Shown: positions 9,291-17,780 of the stretch, piece by piece | How the letters are laid out: each line of letters starts with the position of its first letter | How positions within the stretch are numbered: the stretch's first letter is position 1 | NCBI RefSeq assembly: GCF_030053155.1 | Contig: NZ_CP125640.1 | Coordinates: forward strand, 3,818,001 to 3,882,000 | Length of the DNA stretch: 64,000 bases | Origin: Rhizobium sp. BT03 | GTDB taxonomy: Bacteria; Pseudomonadota; Alphaproteobacteria; Rhizobiales; Rhizobiaceae | Reading direction: 5' to 3' | The notes under the pieces: model-generated | The model's database searches: none | What the model saw: only the letters and a program-made list of their open reading frames with translations | Told to the model about the DNA's origin: nothing | Made by a program: the position numbers and the translations under genes

Positions 9291-10286
9291 GTGCTTATTT
9301 CCCAGATCAAGGGTGCCAACGGAGAGATCGTCGTCGCCGTGCGCGAGCAGGGCGGCGCAGCCAGGTCGGTGAAGAACGCCGGCAGCGTCTACGCGCTGGC
9401 GATGGAAGCCGCCGATGGCGGCCAGTCGCTTGTCTCAGTCATCGAGGCGCATGGTTACGGTGATGCCGTCGATCTTGAGAAGGTCTATGCGGAAGGCCGC
9501 TTCCTGCCGCCGATCACCCATCCGGACGCTGCCCACCTGCATCTGACCGGCACCGGGCTCACGCATCTCGGTTCGGCCGCCACCCGTGATTCCATGCACA
9601 AGAAGACCAGCGAGGCGGCCGAGGAAACGCTGACCGACTCGATGAAGATGTTCAAGATGGGCCTTGAGAACGGCAAGCCGAAGGCCGGCGAAAAGGGCGT
9701 GCAGCCCGAATGGTTCTACAAGGGCAACGGCCATGGCACGGCTGCTCCCGGCGCGCCGCTCGTCTCGCCTTCCTTCGCGCTCGACGGCGGCGAAGAGCCT
9801 GAAATGGCCGGCATTTACGTCATCGCCAGCGACGGCTCGCCGTTCCGCATCGGCTTCGCTTTGTCGAACGAGTTTTCGGACCACGTCACCGAGCGGATCA
9901 ACTATCTCTATCTGGCCCACTCGAAACTGCGCCCCGCCGCCTATGGTCCGGAAATCCGCATCGGCGCCGCCCCGGACGACATCCGCGGCACCTCGCGCAT
10001 CAAGCGCGGCGACAAGGTGATCTTCGAAAAGCCCTTCCTGTCCGGTGAAGCGAACATGTCGCACACCTTCGCCAATCTCGAATATCACCATTTCAAATAC
10101 GGCCTCTTCCGTGCGCCTGGTGATGTCCATGTCCATATGTTCGGCACGGCGACCCTGTCTTTTGCCGACGGCATCAAGGCGGAAGAGGGCGATGTCTTCG
10201 AAATCGAAGTCACCGAATTCGGCCTGCCGCTCAGGAATCCGCTGAAGGTGGCCGCCGAAGAAGAGATCGCCGTCAAGCAGCTCTGA
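9291..10286 (+). CDS. gguC: GguC / AraD1-family protein, probable 2-keto-3-deoxy-sugar-acid dehydratase (FAH fold)
   Basis: 331 residues starting at a GTG with an AGAAGG site upstream. The C-terminal two thirds fit the fumarylacetoacetate-hydrolase superfamily as seen in GguC/AraD1 proteins. Set between a sugar importer and an aldehyde dehydrogenase plus an IlvD/Edd dehydratase, the natural role is dehydration of 2-keto-3-deoxy-L-arabonate to alpha-ketoglutarate semialdehyde. That reaction is inferred from operon logic; older literature only knew gguC as a gene of the chvE operon not needed for transport. Confidence 0.8.
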   Translation: MLISQIKGANGEIVVAVREQGGAARSVKNAGSVYALAMEAADGGQSLVSVIEAHGYGDAVDLEKVYAEGRFLPPITHPDAAHLHLTGTGLTHLGSAATRDSMHKKTSEAAEETLTDSMKMFKMGLENGKPKAGEKGVQPEWFYKGNGHGTAAPGAPLVSPSFALDGGEEPEMAGIYVIASDGSPFRIGFALSNEFSDHVTERINYLYLAHSKLRPAAYGPEIRIGAAPDDIRGTSRIKRGDKVIFEKPFLSGEANMSHTFANLEYHHFKYGLFRAPGDVHVHMFGTATLSFADGIKAEEGDVFEIEVTEFGLPLRNPLKVAAEEEIAVKQL

Positions 10287-10321
10287 TTTCTCATAAACGG
10301 TAAAGGAGGCTTGTTCAGCCC

Positions 10322-11755
10322 ATGACCATTTATCAAAACCTGATCGCCGGCGAATGGGTCGGCACCAACGCGACGAAGAACATCAACCCGTCCGATACGA
10401 ACGAAGTCGTCGGCCTCTATGCCGACGGCAGCGCCGAAGACACGAAAAACGCCATCGCCGCCGCCAAGGCCGCCTTTCCGGCCTGGTCGCGCTCGGGCAT
10501 CTGGGAACGCCACGTCATCCTGAAGAAGACCGGCGACGAGATCATGGCGCGCAAGGACGAGCTCGGCGCGCTGCTCGCCCGTGAAGAGGGCAAGACCCTG
10601 CCTGAGGCCACCGGCGAGGTCATTCGCGCGTCGCAGATCTTCGAATTCTTCGCAGGCGAAGCGCTGCGGCTGGCCGGCGAGGTGATCCCGTCGGTGCGCC
10701 CGAACATCGGCGTCGAAATCACCCGCGAAGCGCTCGGCGTCATCGGCATCATCACGCCCTGGAACTTCCCGATCGCCATTCCCGCCTGGAAGATCGCGCC
10801 GGCGCTCTGCTACGGCAACACCATCGTCTTCAAGCCGGCCGAGCTGGTGCCCGCCTGTTCCTGGGCGATCGTCGATATCCTCAACCGCGCCGGCCTGCCG
10901 AAGGGCGTGCTGAACCTCGTCATGGGCAAGGGCTCGGTGGTCGGCCAGGCGATGCTCGAAAGCCCCGATGTTGCCGGCATCACCTTTACCGGCTCCACCG
11001 GCACCGGCCGCCGCGTCGCCGCCGCTTCCATCGAGCATAACCGCAAGTTCCAGCTGGAGATGGGCGGCAAGAACCCGATGGTCGTGCTCGACGACGCCGA
11101 TCTTTCCGTCGCCGTCGAGGCAGCCGCCAATTCCGGCTTCTTCTCGACCGGCCAGCGCTGCACCGCGTCCTCGCGGCTGATCGTCACCGAAGGCATCCAC
11201 GACAAGTTCGTCGCCGCACTGACCGACAAGCTGAAGACGCTTGTCGTCGACAACGCGCTGAAGGCCGGCACCCATATCGGCCCCGTCGTCGACGAGCGGC
11301 AGCTGAAGACCGACACCGACTACATCGAGATCGGCAAGTCGGAGGGCGCCAAGCTCGCCTTCGGCGGCGAAGTGATTTCGCGCGAAACCCCCGGCTTCTA
11401 CCTGCAGCCGACGCTGTTTACCGAAGCGACCAACCAGATGCGTATCTCGCGCGAGGAGATCTTCGGACCTGTCGTTTCGGTGATCCGGGTCAAGGATTAC
11501 GACGAGGCGCTGGCGACCGCCAACGACACGCCGTTCGGTCTTTCGGCCGGCATCGCCACGACCAGCCTGAAACATGCGACGCACTTCAAGCGCAATTCGG
11601 AAGCCGGCATGGTCATGGTCAACCTGCCGACGGCGGGCGTCGATTTCCACGTTCCGTTCGGCGGCCGCAAGGGTTCGTCCTACGGCCCGCGCGAGCAGGG
11701 CAAATATGCCAGCGAATTCTTTACCGTGGTCAAGACGGCCTACACGCTGGCTTGA
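10322..11755 (+). CDS. NAD(P)+ aldehyde dehydrogenase, probable alpha-ketoglutarate semialdehyde dehydrogenase
   Basis: 477 residues, full length for the ALDH superfamily. It has the TPWNFPIAIPAWK segment, the nucleotide loop FTGSTGTG, the general-base LEMGGKNP and the catalytic cysteine (about residue 280) in STGQRCTAS. The C-terminal PFGGRKGSSYGPREQG is typical of semialdehyde dehydrogenases. It would convert alpha-ketoglutarate semialdehyde to alpha-ketoglutarate, the last step of the non-phosphorylative arabinose route. AAAGGAGG lies upstream of the ATG. The specific substrate is inferred from the operon. Confidence 0.85.
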   Translation: MTIYQNLIAGEWVGTNATKNINPSDTNEVVGLYADGSAEDTKNAIAAAKAAFPAWSRSGIWERHVILKKTGDEIMARKDELGALLAREEGKTLPEATGEVIRASQIFEFFAGEALRLAGEVIPSVRPNIGVEITREALGVIGIITPWNFPIAIPAWKIAPALCYGNTIVFKPAELVPACSWAIVDILNRAGLPKGVLNLVMGKGSVVGQAMLESPDVAGITFTGSTGTGRRVAAASIEHNRKFQLEMGGKNPMVVLDDADLSVAVEAAANSGFFSTGQRCTASSRLIVTEGIHDKFVAALTDKLKTLVVDNALKAGTHIGPVVDERQLKTDTDYIEIGKSEGAKLAFGGEVISRETPGFYLQPTLFTEATNQMRISREEIFGPVVSVIRVKDYDEALATANDTPFGLSAGIATTSLKHATHFKRNSEAGMVMVNLPTAGVDFHVPFGGRKGSSYGPREQGKYASEFFTVVKTAYTLA

Positions 11756-11772
11756 GACATATCCGATGACCC

Positions 11773-11795
11773 GGGCCGTACGAGGCGGCCCGGCA
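11773..11795 (+). terminator. Intercistronic hairpin before the IlvD/Edd gene
   Basis: Perfect 8-bp GC stem CCGGGCCG / CGGCCCGG around a 7-base loop, in the 61-base gap between the aldehyde dehydrogenase and the dehydratase. No T run follows. Confidence 0.6.
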
Positions 11796-11816
11796 ATCAC
11801 CTGAAGGACAGAGACG

Positions 11817-13556
11817 ATGAAAAAGAAAGCGGAATGGCCGCGCAGGCTGAGGTCGCAGGAATGGTATGGCGGCACGAGCCGCGACGTGATCTATCACCGC
11901 GGCTGGCTTAAAAACCAGGGTTATCCGCACGACCTGTTCGACGGACGGCCGGTGATCGGTATCCTCAACACCTGGTCGGATATGACCCCGTGCAACGGTC
12001 ATTTGAGGGAACTCGCCGAGAAGGTGAAGGCGGGCGTCTGGGAGGCCGGCGGCTTCCCGCTCGAGGTGCCAGTGTTCTCGGCCTCCGAAAACACCTTCCG
12101 CCCGACCGCGATGATGTACCGCAACCTCGCGGCTCTCGCCGTGGAAGAAGCGATCCGCGGCCAGCCGATGGACGGCTGCGTGCTGCTCGTCGGCTGCGAC
12201 AAGACCACGCCGTCGCTGCTGATGGGCGCTGCCTCCGTCGACCTGCCGTCGATCGTCGTCACCGGCGGCCCGATGCTGAACGGCTATTTCCGCGGCGAGC
12301 GCGTCGGCTCCGGTACGCATTTGTGGAAGTTCTCCGAGATGGTGAAGGCCGGCGAGATGACCCAGGCCGAATTCCTCGAGGCTGAGGCCTCGATGAGCCG
12401 TTCCTCGGGCACCTGCAACACCATGGGCACCGCCTCGACGATGGCGTCGATGGCCGAAGCGCTCGGCATGGCACTGTCCGGCAATGCCGCGATCCCGGGC
12501 GTCGATTCCCGCCGCAAGGTGATGGCGCAACTGACCGGCCGCCGCATCGTCCAGATGGTCAAGGACGATCTGAAGCCTTCCGAGATCATGACGAAACAGG
12601 CCTTCGAGAACGCCATTCGCACCAATGCGGCGATCGGCGGATCGACCAATGCCGTCATCCATCTGCTGGCCATCGCCGGCCGTGTCGGCATTGATCTGAC
12701 GCTCGACGATTGGGACCGCTGCGGCCGCGACGTTCCGACCATCGTCAACCTGATGCCATCGGGCAAATATCTGATGGAGGAGTTCTTCTATGCCGGCGGC
12801 CTGCCGGTGGTACTGAAGCGCCTCGGCGAAGCCGGCCTGCTGCACAAGGATGCGCTGACGGTCTCCGGCGAAACCGTCTGGGACGAGGTCAAGGAGGTCA
12901 TCAACTGGAACGAGGATGTCATCCTTCCGGCTGAAAAGGCGCTGACGTCGTCCGGCGGCATCGTCGTGCTGCGTGGCAATCTCGCGCCGAAGGGCGCGGT
13001 GCTGAAGCCTTCGGCTGCCTCGCCGCATCTGCTGGTGCACCGCGGCAGGGCTGTGGTGTTCGAGGATATCGACGACTACAAGGCCAAGATCAACGACGAC
13101 AGCCTCGACATCGACGAGACCTGCGTCATGGTCATGAAGAACTGCGGGCCGAAGGGCTATCCCGGGATGGCCGAAGTCGGCAATATGGGCCTGCCGCCCA
13201 AGGTGCTGAAGAAGGGTATCCTCGACATGGTGCGCATTTCCGACGCCCGCATGTCCGGAACGGCCTACGGCACCGTCGTGCTGCACACCTCGCCGGAAGC
13301 GGCGGTCGGCGGCCCGCTCGCCGTCGTGAAGAACGGCGACATGATCGAGCTCGATGTGCCGAACCGTCGTCTGCATCTCGACATATCGGACGAGGAACTG
13401 GCGCGGCGGCTGGCCGAATGGCAGCCGAACCACGATCTGCCGACATCGGGCTATGCCTTCCTGCATCAGCAGCATGTCGAAGGGGCCGATACCGGCGCCG
13501 ACCTCGACTTCCTCAAGGGATGTCGCGGAAACGCAGTCGGCAAGGACAGCCACTAA
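11817..13556 (+). CDS. IlvD/Edd-family sugar-acid dehydratase, probable L-arabonate dehydratase
   Basis: 579 residues, the usual length for the family. Iron-sulfur cysteines are visible in TPCNGH, GCDKTTPS and SSGTCNTMGTAST. GGSTNAVIH and the C-terminal DARMSGTAYG are also conserved. The family dehydrates 2,3-dihydroxy acids. In this operon the expected reaction is L-arabonate to 2-keto-3-deoxyarabonate, although galactonate or xylonate are alternatives. It closes the chvE-ggu operon; a hairpin follows. Arabinose dehydrogenase and lactonase genes are not in the window. Confidence 0.87.
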   Translation: MKKKAEWPRRLRSQEWYGGTSRDVIYHRGWLKNQGYPHDLFDGRPVIGILNTWSDMTPCNGHLRELAEKVKAGVWEAGGFPLEVPVFSASENTFRPTAMMYRNLAALAVEEAIRGQPMDGCVLLVGCDKTTPSLLMGAASVDLPSIVVTGGPMLNGYFRGERVGSGTHLWKFSEMVKAGEMTQAEFLEAEASMSRSSGTCNTMGTASTMASMAEALGMALSGNAAIPGVDSRRKVMAQLTGRRIVQMVKDDLKPSEIMTKQAFENAIRTNAAIGGSTNAVIHLLAIAGRVGIDLTLDDWDRCGRDVPTIVNLMPSGKYLMEEFFYAGGLPVVLKRLGEAGLLHKDALTVSGETVWDEVKEVINWNEDVILPAEKALTSSGGIVVLRGNLAPKGAVLKPSAASPHLLVHRGRAVVFEDIDDYKAKINDDSLDIDETCVMVMKNCGPKGYPGMAEVGNMGLPPKVLKKGILDMVRISDARMSGTAYGTVVLHTSPEAAVGGPLAVVKNGDMIELDVPNRRLHLDISDEELARRLAEWQPNHDLPTSGYAFLHQQHVEGADTGADLDFLKGCRGNAVGKDSH

Positions 13557-13566
13557 AACAGAATGT

Positions 13567-13587
13567 TTTAGGCCGGATCGGCCTAAA
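13567..13587 (+). terminator. Hairpin at the end of the chvE-ggu operon
   Basis: Perfect 8-bp stem TTTAGGCC / GGCCTAAA around GGATC, 11 bases after the dehydratase stop. It is AT-ended and followed by an A/T-rich stretch, so it is a plausible intrinsic terminator. Confidence 0.6.
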
Positions 13588-13611
13588 TCTGAATCATTCG
13601 GTATATAAAGA

Positions 13612-13804
13612 GTTAGAGCACGATGCGCCCGAGAACCGCATCGTGCTCAAAGCGCATCGCGTCAAACTTGATTCATGCGCCGCGCTTTAGCTCTTTGTTT
13701 TCACGCATGTCGTTGCGGCAAAAGCGCTTCGCGCTTTGCCTGGGAAAAGCGCTTCGCGCTTTGCCTGGGAAAACCGCGGCACACTTTTGCGCGACATGCT
13801 TTAG
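13612..13804 (+). repeat. Dispersed palindromic repeat, copy B, with a twofold internal tandem unit
   Basis: It opens with a 12-bp inverted repeat (GAGCACGATGCG / CGCATCGTGCTC, 13616-13649). Next come the CGCATCGCGTC and GCGCTTTAGCTCTTTG blocks and ACGCATGTCGTTGCGGCA. Two tandem units of about 25 bases follow (AAAGCGCTTCGCGCTTTGCC), and it ends ACACTTTTGCGCGACATGCTTTA. Its edge overlaps the stop codon of the TadG-like gene. Confidence 0.75.
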
Positions 13805-15138
13805 CTGGTTATCCGAGGCGCGCTGACGATCTTCAGGAACAGGGCCTCCATGGCCTCCTCAATGCCGTCCGTTGGACTGACTGCGAAGTAGAAGCCGGGG
13901 GTGGCGCACTCTTCCATTTTCGTGGCGATCTTGCTCTCGAAAGGCTTAACCCAGTCATTGTAAAAGCTGTTGTCGGGTAGGGGCAAATAGGTCGTATAGA
14001 GGACGGCGACTTTGATGCCGCGATCTTTGAGCTTCTTGCAATAAGCCGTGTCGATGGGTTCGATGCATCGTCCGCCGTTTGCGCCTTTCGGGCTGGTGCA
14101 TCCGGCCGGCTTATAACTATCGCCAACACCGTCAGCGACAAAAAACACGATCTTCTGACGATCGGCATTGCTGGTGCCCATGCCGATGTTGCCCTTGATT
14201 TCGCCTTCAATCCCTTTCAGCGCTTCGTCAAAACTGGTTTGCTGGTCGCTGTAGTAGTTCTGATAGGGAATGCTCATCAGACCGATCATGTTGGTGGCGG
14301 CTGCCACGGCGCTCAAATCATAGTCCAGATCGGAGACCTTGAAGAGCTTCGCGTTTTTGGCGTCCTGGGCAGTCTGGCCGAAGGTGTATGCGGCGACCCG
14401 GAACTGGCTCGGCATGGACTGTGTGTCCTTCGCCTTGGCCATCAGGGCTTTGATGGCGGCGGCCACCACATCGATACGGATGGTCACGCCATTCTCGCGT
14501 GCGACATTGTAGTAGCTCTTCTTATCCTCAACGCCTTTCTCAGAAACGATGTGGCATGCGAAGGCGCAGTTTTTATCTTTGCCGCCATCGTGGCCGTTCA
14601 CCGTCGCTTTTTTCATGGCGGTTATATCATCGGTGGTGGCGGCAACACCCATCGATGGGGTGTTATCCAGCAGCATGAAGAAATCCATGTAGGACGGGAT
14701 CTCATACTGCGCTGTTGCCGTCCCGGAAACGGGGATTTGATGAAATCCCAACACCTGCATGAATGTCGTCGGCATCTGCGCGCTGAAGGATACAGTCGAG
14801 CTGAGCGTGCCGCCCTGTTTTTGAACGCTGATGTCGACGGCAACGGGAACGTCGCCCTGTTTTTTGGACATCTGTGAAAAGAAGATTTTCTGCGCTTCGG
14901 ATTTGCCGAGCGTCAGCAACCCGTCGCCCGACAGCGTGGCTGCTTGTTTTGCCGCATCCGAGTTTTTCGTGATGGATCCCACGGCTGCCGCATCCGCAGC
15001 GGCATACAATTCTGTGCGAAGCGACAGGGCGCTGCCAAAATCGATGGCTGTGCCCGCCGCACCCAGCAGGGGAATGACCAGCAGCGCCGTCATAATTCCA
15101 AAATTGCCCGACCGGTCAACAATAAAACGATGCAACAT
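13801..15138 (-). CDS. TadG-like Flp pilus/surface protein with von Willebrand A domain
   Basis: 445 residues. The N-terminus has the TadE/TadG hallmark: short RSGNFGIMTALLVIP then a hydrophobic segment (about 14-33) and SLRTELYAAADAAA. A von Willebrand A region starts near residue 150 with a MIDAS-like DNTPSMG and has a later FFVADGVGDS strand. Paired cysteines (CAFACH; CTSP/GRC) suggest disulfides outside the membrane. TadG proteins anchor Flp pilus machinery, but no tad/cpa genes are nearby, so this is an orphan copy of the kind scattered through rhizobial genomes. Role unknown. Confidence 0.78.
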   Translation of the reverse strand: MLHRFIVDRSGNFGIMTALLVIPLLGAAGTAIDFGSALSLRTELYAAADAAAVGSITKNSDAAKQAATLSGDGLLTLGKSEAQKIFFSQMSKKQGDVPVAVDISVQKQGGTLSSTVSFSAQMPTTFMQVLGFHQIPVSGTATAQYEIPSYMDFFMLLDNTPSMGVAATTDDITAMKKATVNGHDGGKDKNCAFACHIVSEKGVEDKKSYYNVARENGVTIRIDVVAAAIKALMAKAKDTQSMPSQFRVAAYTFGQTAQDAKNAKLFKVSDLDYDLSAVAAATNMIGLMSIPYQNYYSDQQTSFDEALKGIEGEIKGNIGMGTSNADRQKIVFFVADGVGDSYKPAGCTSPKGANGGRCIEPIDTAYCKKLKDRGIKVAVLYTTYLPLPDNSFYNDWVKPFESKIATKMEECATPGFYFAVSPTDGIEEAMEALFLKIVSAPRITS

Positions 15139-15468
15139 ATAGGGGCCGCCCTTCCCGGTAGCCGTGTCAACGTAGCCGCCACAACCGCATATCTACGAGC
15201 CGATCACTAACAGCGGAGCATAAACCAAAGGAAAATACGTACGGTTGTGTTCTAATTAAATCGCCGAAATCCCGGATTTCGCGTGAACTCGGGGCCCGGA
15301 AAGCCGCCCGCGGAATCATCAAGCTCTTTCTTTTCCGCTTACATGGTTGAGCGCTCGCACTGCGCTGCCTCAGCCGTGGGGCGAAGTCCGGCATATGGGG
15401 CGGAATATCGGCGTGGATTTTATCACCAATTGGTGCTACTTGATGTGCTTCAACAGAGGAGCCGGCTG
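15139..15468. other. Intergenic region upstream of the TadG-like and vapB genes
   Basis: 330 bases between two divergent genes. It must contain both promoters. I see no convincing gene, repeat or clear -35/-10 pair; short open frames here have no protein-like composition. Confidence 0.5.
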
Positions 15469-15669
15469 ATGCGATCCACGATCAATCTCGATGACGCACT
15501 CATGGATAGGGCGAAGTCTTTGACCGGCATTAAGGAAACCGCAGCTCTCGTCCGACAAGCGTTGGAAACGCTTGTTCGCGTAGAGTCCGGAAAGCGCCTC
15601 ATCGCACTCGGAGGAACCATGCCGGATGCCGAGGCAGCCCCGCGCCGCCGGAGCGCAGCAGTTAAGTGA
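15469..15669 (+). CDS. vapB: VapB-type antitoxin
   Basis: 66 residues: MRSTINLDDALMDRA at the N-terminus is the short DNA-binding strand-helix of VapB/DUF2191 antitoxins. A helix ending ETLVRVESGKRL and a basic disordered tail, the part that usually blocks the toxin, follow. AGAGGAG lies about 9 bases before the ATG at 15469; the frame is open from 15283, but residues before this start do not fit the family. The stop overlaps the GTG of vapC by four bases, the usual coupling in these pairs. The dimer likely represses its own promoter. Confidence 0.85.
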   Translation: MRSTINLDDALMDRAKSLTGIKETAALVRQALETLVRVESGKRLIALGGTMPDAEAAPRRRSAAVK

Positions 15670-16049
15670 TCTTGGCAGACACTTCGATCTGGATTGACCA
15701 TTTCCGACATGCCGATGCAGAGCTACGCAGAATTATTGAAGACGATCGGCTGCTTTGCCATCCGAGCGTGATCGGCGAGTTGGCTCTCGGCAGCCTTAGG
15801 GATCGCGACAGGGTGATGGCCTTCCTGGCGGCTCAGCGCGGAGCGGTTGTCGCGACGCACGATGAAGTCATGACCATGATCAATCGGTATGGCATTTTCA
15901 GCATGGGCATCGGCTACACCGATGCTCACTTGCTGGCGTCCGTTCTTCTTGAACGGAGAGCGACGCTATGGACCAGGGACAAGCGGCTGCGGCTAGCGGC
16001 CGAAAAAGCGGGCGTCTCATTGCACATACCGGTCAACACGCCCCGCTAG
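15666..16049 (+). CDS. vapC: VapC-type PIN-domain ribonuclease toxin
   Basis: 127 residues with a GTG start inside the vapB stop (GTGA). PIN-domain acidic residues are all present: D in ILADTSIWIDHF (about 5), E in SVIGELALG (about 39), D in GIGYTDAHLLAS (about 86) and D in LWTRDKRL (about 104). It should cleave RNA, typically tRNA, when free of VapB. The gene looks intact. A partial copy of the palindromic repeat lies just downstream. Confidence 0.87.
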   Translation: MILADTSIWIDHFRHADAELRRIIEDDRLLCHPSVIGELALGSLRDRDRVMAFLAAQRGAVVATHDEVMTMINRYGIFSMGIGYTDAHLLASVLLERRATLWTRDKRLRLAAEKAGVSLHIPVNTPR

Positions 16050-16091
16050 CGAAGCGGTGCAGTCGCAAGTGGTCTTGAGGAGGTGCGGACC

Positions 16092-16127
16092 TAAAACCGC
16101 GGCACACTTTGCGCGACATGCTTTAAA
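16092..16127 (+). repeat. Dispersed palindromic repeat, copy C (terminal fragment)
   Basis: Only the last block of the family is present (AAAACCGCGGCACACTTTG and GCGACATGCTTTA). It lies between vapC and the convergent small membrane gene, overlapping that gene's last codons. Confidence 0.7.
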
Positions 16128-16371
16128 GGCGTGCCAGCCTCGCTCGGCGGTAGGCATCGGGGATGGACAGGGCCCAGATGAAAAGCCCGCCTGCGTGCCG
16201 GCCGATGAAGGATTGATCGGATGTCGTCGTCATGAAGGTGAGGATGGAAAAGAACATGACGAAGAGGACGAAGGTCAGCCCGCGGCGCGGCTCTCCTATC
16301 GCCACGTGACCCGCGCCTGGCAATATGATGGCCAGTGCGAGAACGAGATATGGATTGGGCCCTTTTTCCAT
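16123..16371 (-). CDS. Small membrane protein of unknown function
   Basis: 82 residues from the ATG at 16371, which has an AAGGAG site 7 bases upstream and follows the previous stop by 10 bases. Two hydrophobic segments (about 7-24 and 31-48), a GAGH turn, and a third, weaker one near residues 60-70 are present. The basic C-terminus is YRRARLARL. It is likely cotranscribed with the upstream gene at 16382. Its last bases coincide with a fragment of the dispersed repeat. I do not recognise the family. Confidence 0.65.
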   Translation of the reverse strand: MEKGPNPYLVLALAIILPGAGHVAIGEPRRGLTFVLFVMFFSILTFMTTTSDQSFIGRHAGGLFIWALSIPDAYRRARLARL

Positions 16372-16381
16372 CGCACGCTCC

Positions 16382-17056
16382 TTAAATGGCATCGACGGCT
16401 GCGCGTTGCACAGCGTTGGCGGCAAGCGAACGGAGTTCCAGTGCCATATCCAGTGTTCGGCGTATCGTCGGCTGGGGCACGGTGCCGACCGAAAAGCGCG
16501 CTTGCCGCAGCAGGAGATGAGCCGAACGCTCGCCTTCTGCCGCCTGGATCACCACGCGAACCATCCGCGGCGTGACGACGGCCTCCTTGAACCTGGGGTC
16601 GGCAACCAGGCCGGCCAGGCCGTGTCGCAGGGAAAGCCATTGGCGGTGCATCGCATCGGCGGTGCCGCGCATCAGCACCGGAACCTCAGTCGCCGGCGGG
16701 GCCATCCACTCGTTCAGGCCGTGAACCGCCGAATAATATTCCGAACCCGTCGGCCGCGCGAGGATGCCGACCGAGGGCCACGCATCGGCAATGCCGTCCT
16801 GTAATGTGACCCGCAGCCAAAGCTGCGGCAGCCGGCGTGTCACCATCGTATCGGTGAAAACATCGAGGGTGACTGCCGTGCCGTCCTCCAGGCTGCCGCT
16901 CACCACAGGATGATCATCTGCGGAAAGCCGGAAGCGGGGGGACGTCAAGACAGCCGCCGCTTCATCCAGCAGCCTATGGCGCCGCGCCATCACCTTGCGA
17001 TGCTCTTTGAGCGCAAGCGCTGCGAGCGAGATGCATGCGGCCAGCGAGAGGATCAA
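16382..17056 (-). CDS. Membrane-anchored protein of unknown function
   Basis: 224 residues. A single N-terminal hydrophobic segment (about 1-18) is followed by a soluble region with no motif I recognise. The only usable start is a TTG at 17056; an in-frame TGA lies just upstream, so the protein cannot extend far. It lies 52 bases after the permease remnant on the same strand and directly upstream of the small membrane gene. The three were probably once one operon. Confidence 0.55.
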   Translation of the reverse strand: MILSLAACISLAALALKEHRKVMARRHRLLDEAAAVLTSPRFRLSADDHPVVSGSLEDGTAVTLDVFTDTMVTRRLPQLWLRVTLQDGIADAWPSVGILARPTGSEYYSAVHGLNEWMAPPATEVPVLMRGTADAMHRQWLSLRHGLAGLVADPRFKEAVVTPRMVRVVIQAAEGERSAHLLLRQARFSVGTVPQPTIRRTLDMALELRSLAANAVQRAAVDAI

Positions 17057-17108
17057 TAGGCCAAGGGAAACGATCGCGTTACCTCACAGCAGGAAGGGAC
17101 AGGCATTG

Positions 17109-17780
17109 TCAGTAGCCCTCCGGCCTCGGCCACGGCATGGTAAACTGGTCGCCGCGCCGGACATAGCGGTAGCGGCGGAAGTGGACCCACAGCGATGCCA
17201 CGATGTAAAAACCGGTCATGGCGATGAGCTGCGTCCCATAGCCGAGGAACACCGCAAAGTAGGCGGCGCCGCAAAGCAGGAGCAGCACGATGGTCGGCAG
17301 CGGATGGAACGGATGGACGTATCCGCGCTTGATGCTTCCCAGCGGCCACTTGTTGCGGAACATCACCATGTTGAAGGTCATGAAGGTATAACCGAGCAGG
17401 CCGGACAGGATCGAGAAGGTCACGACCTGGTCGAGCGGCGCTCCCAGCGCAAAGATCAATGCGATCGGCACGAGAAAGACGATGGAGCGATAGGGTGTCC
17501 GGTAAACGGGATGCACCGCGCCGAACCAGATCGGCAGATAGCGGTCGCGGCCCATGGAAAACCAGGCGCGAGACGCATCGTTGATGCAGCCGTTCGCCGA
17601 AGCCAGCGTCGAAAACAGCGTGCCGACGAAGAGCAGAACCATGAGGCCGGTGTTCCCGGTCACCCGGGCGGCGTCGAAAAGCGGCGTGCCCGCCTGGCCG
17701 AGATATTCCCAGGGAATGAGGCCGGAACAGACGTACCAGGTCATGGTCGCGGCGATCAGCAGGGTCATGATCCCTGCCAT
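17109..17780 (-). pseudogene. APC-superfamily amino-acid/amine permease, N-terminal half deleted
   Basis: About 223 residues remain. They match the C-terminal half of APC permeases: TLFSTLASANGCINDASRAWF, the SMGRDRYLP loop, HPVYRTPYRS and further membrane segments. Full-length relatives are about 450-500 residues, so roughly the first 240 are missing. In-frame sequence continues only ten codons before the first ATG, then hits TAG at 17811-17813, already inside the RpiR gene on the other strand. The ATG at 17780 overlaps the RpiR ATG at 17779. This looks like a deletion that joined the two. A short active protein cannot be excluded. Confidence 0.75.

Noticed and set aside
11730..13553. 607-codon minus-strand frame opposite the IlvD/Edd dehydratase
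   Set aside because: Antisense of a gene with complete iron-sulfur motifs; His/Asp/Arg-rich shadow composition.
17554..17778. 75-codon N-terminal extension of the RpiR regulator
   Set aside because: This part is the complement of the permease coding sequence and has no RpiR similarity.
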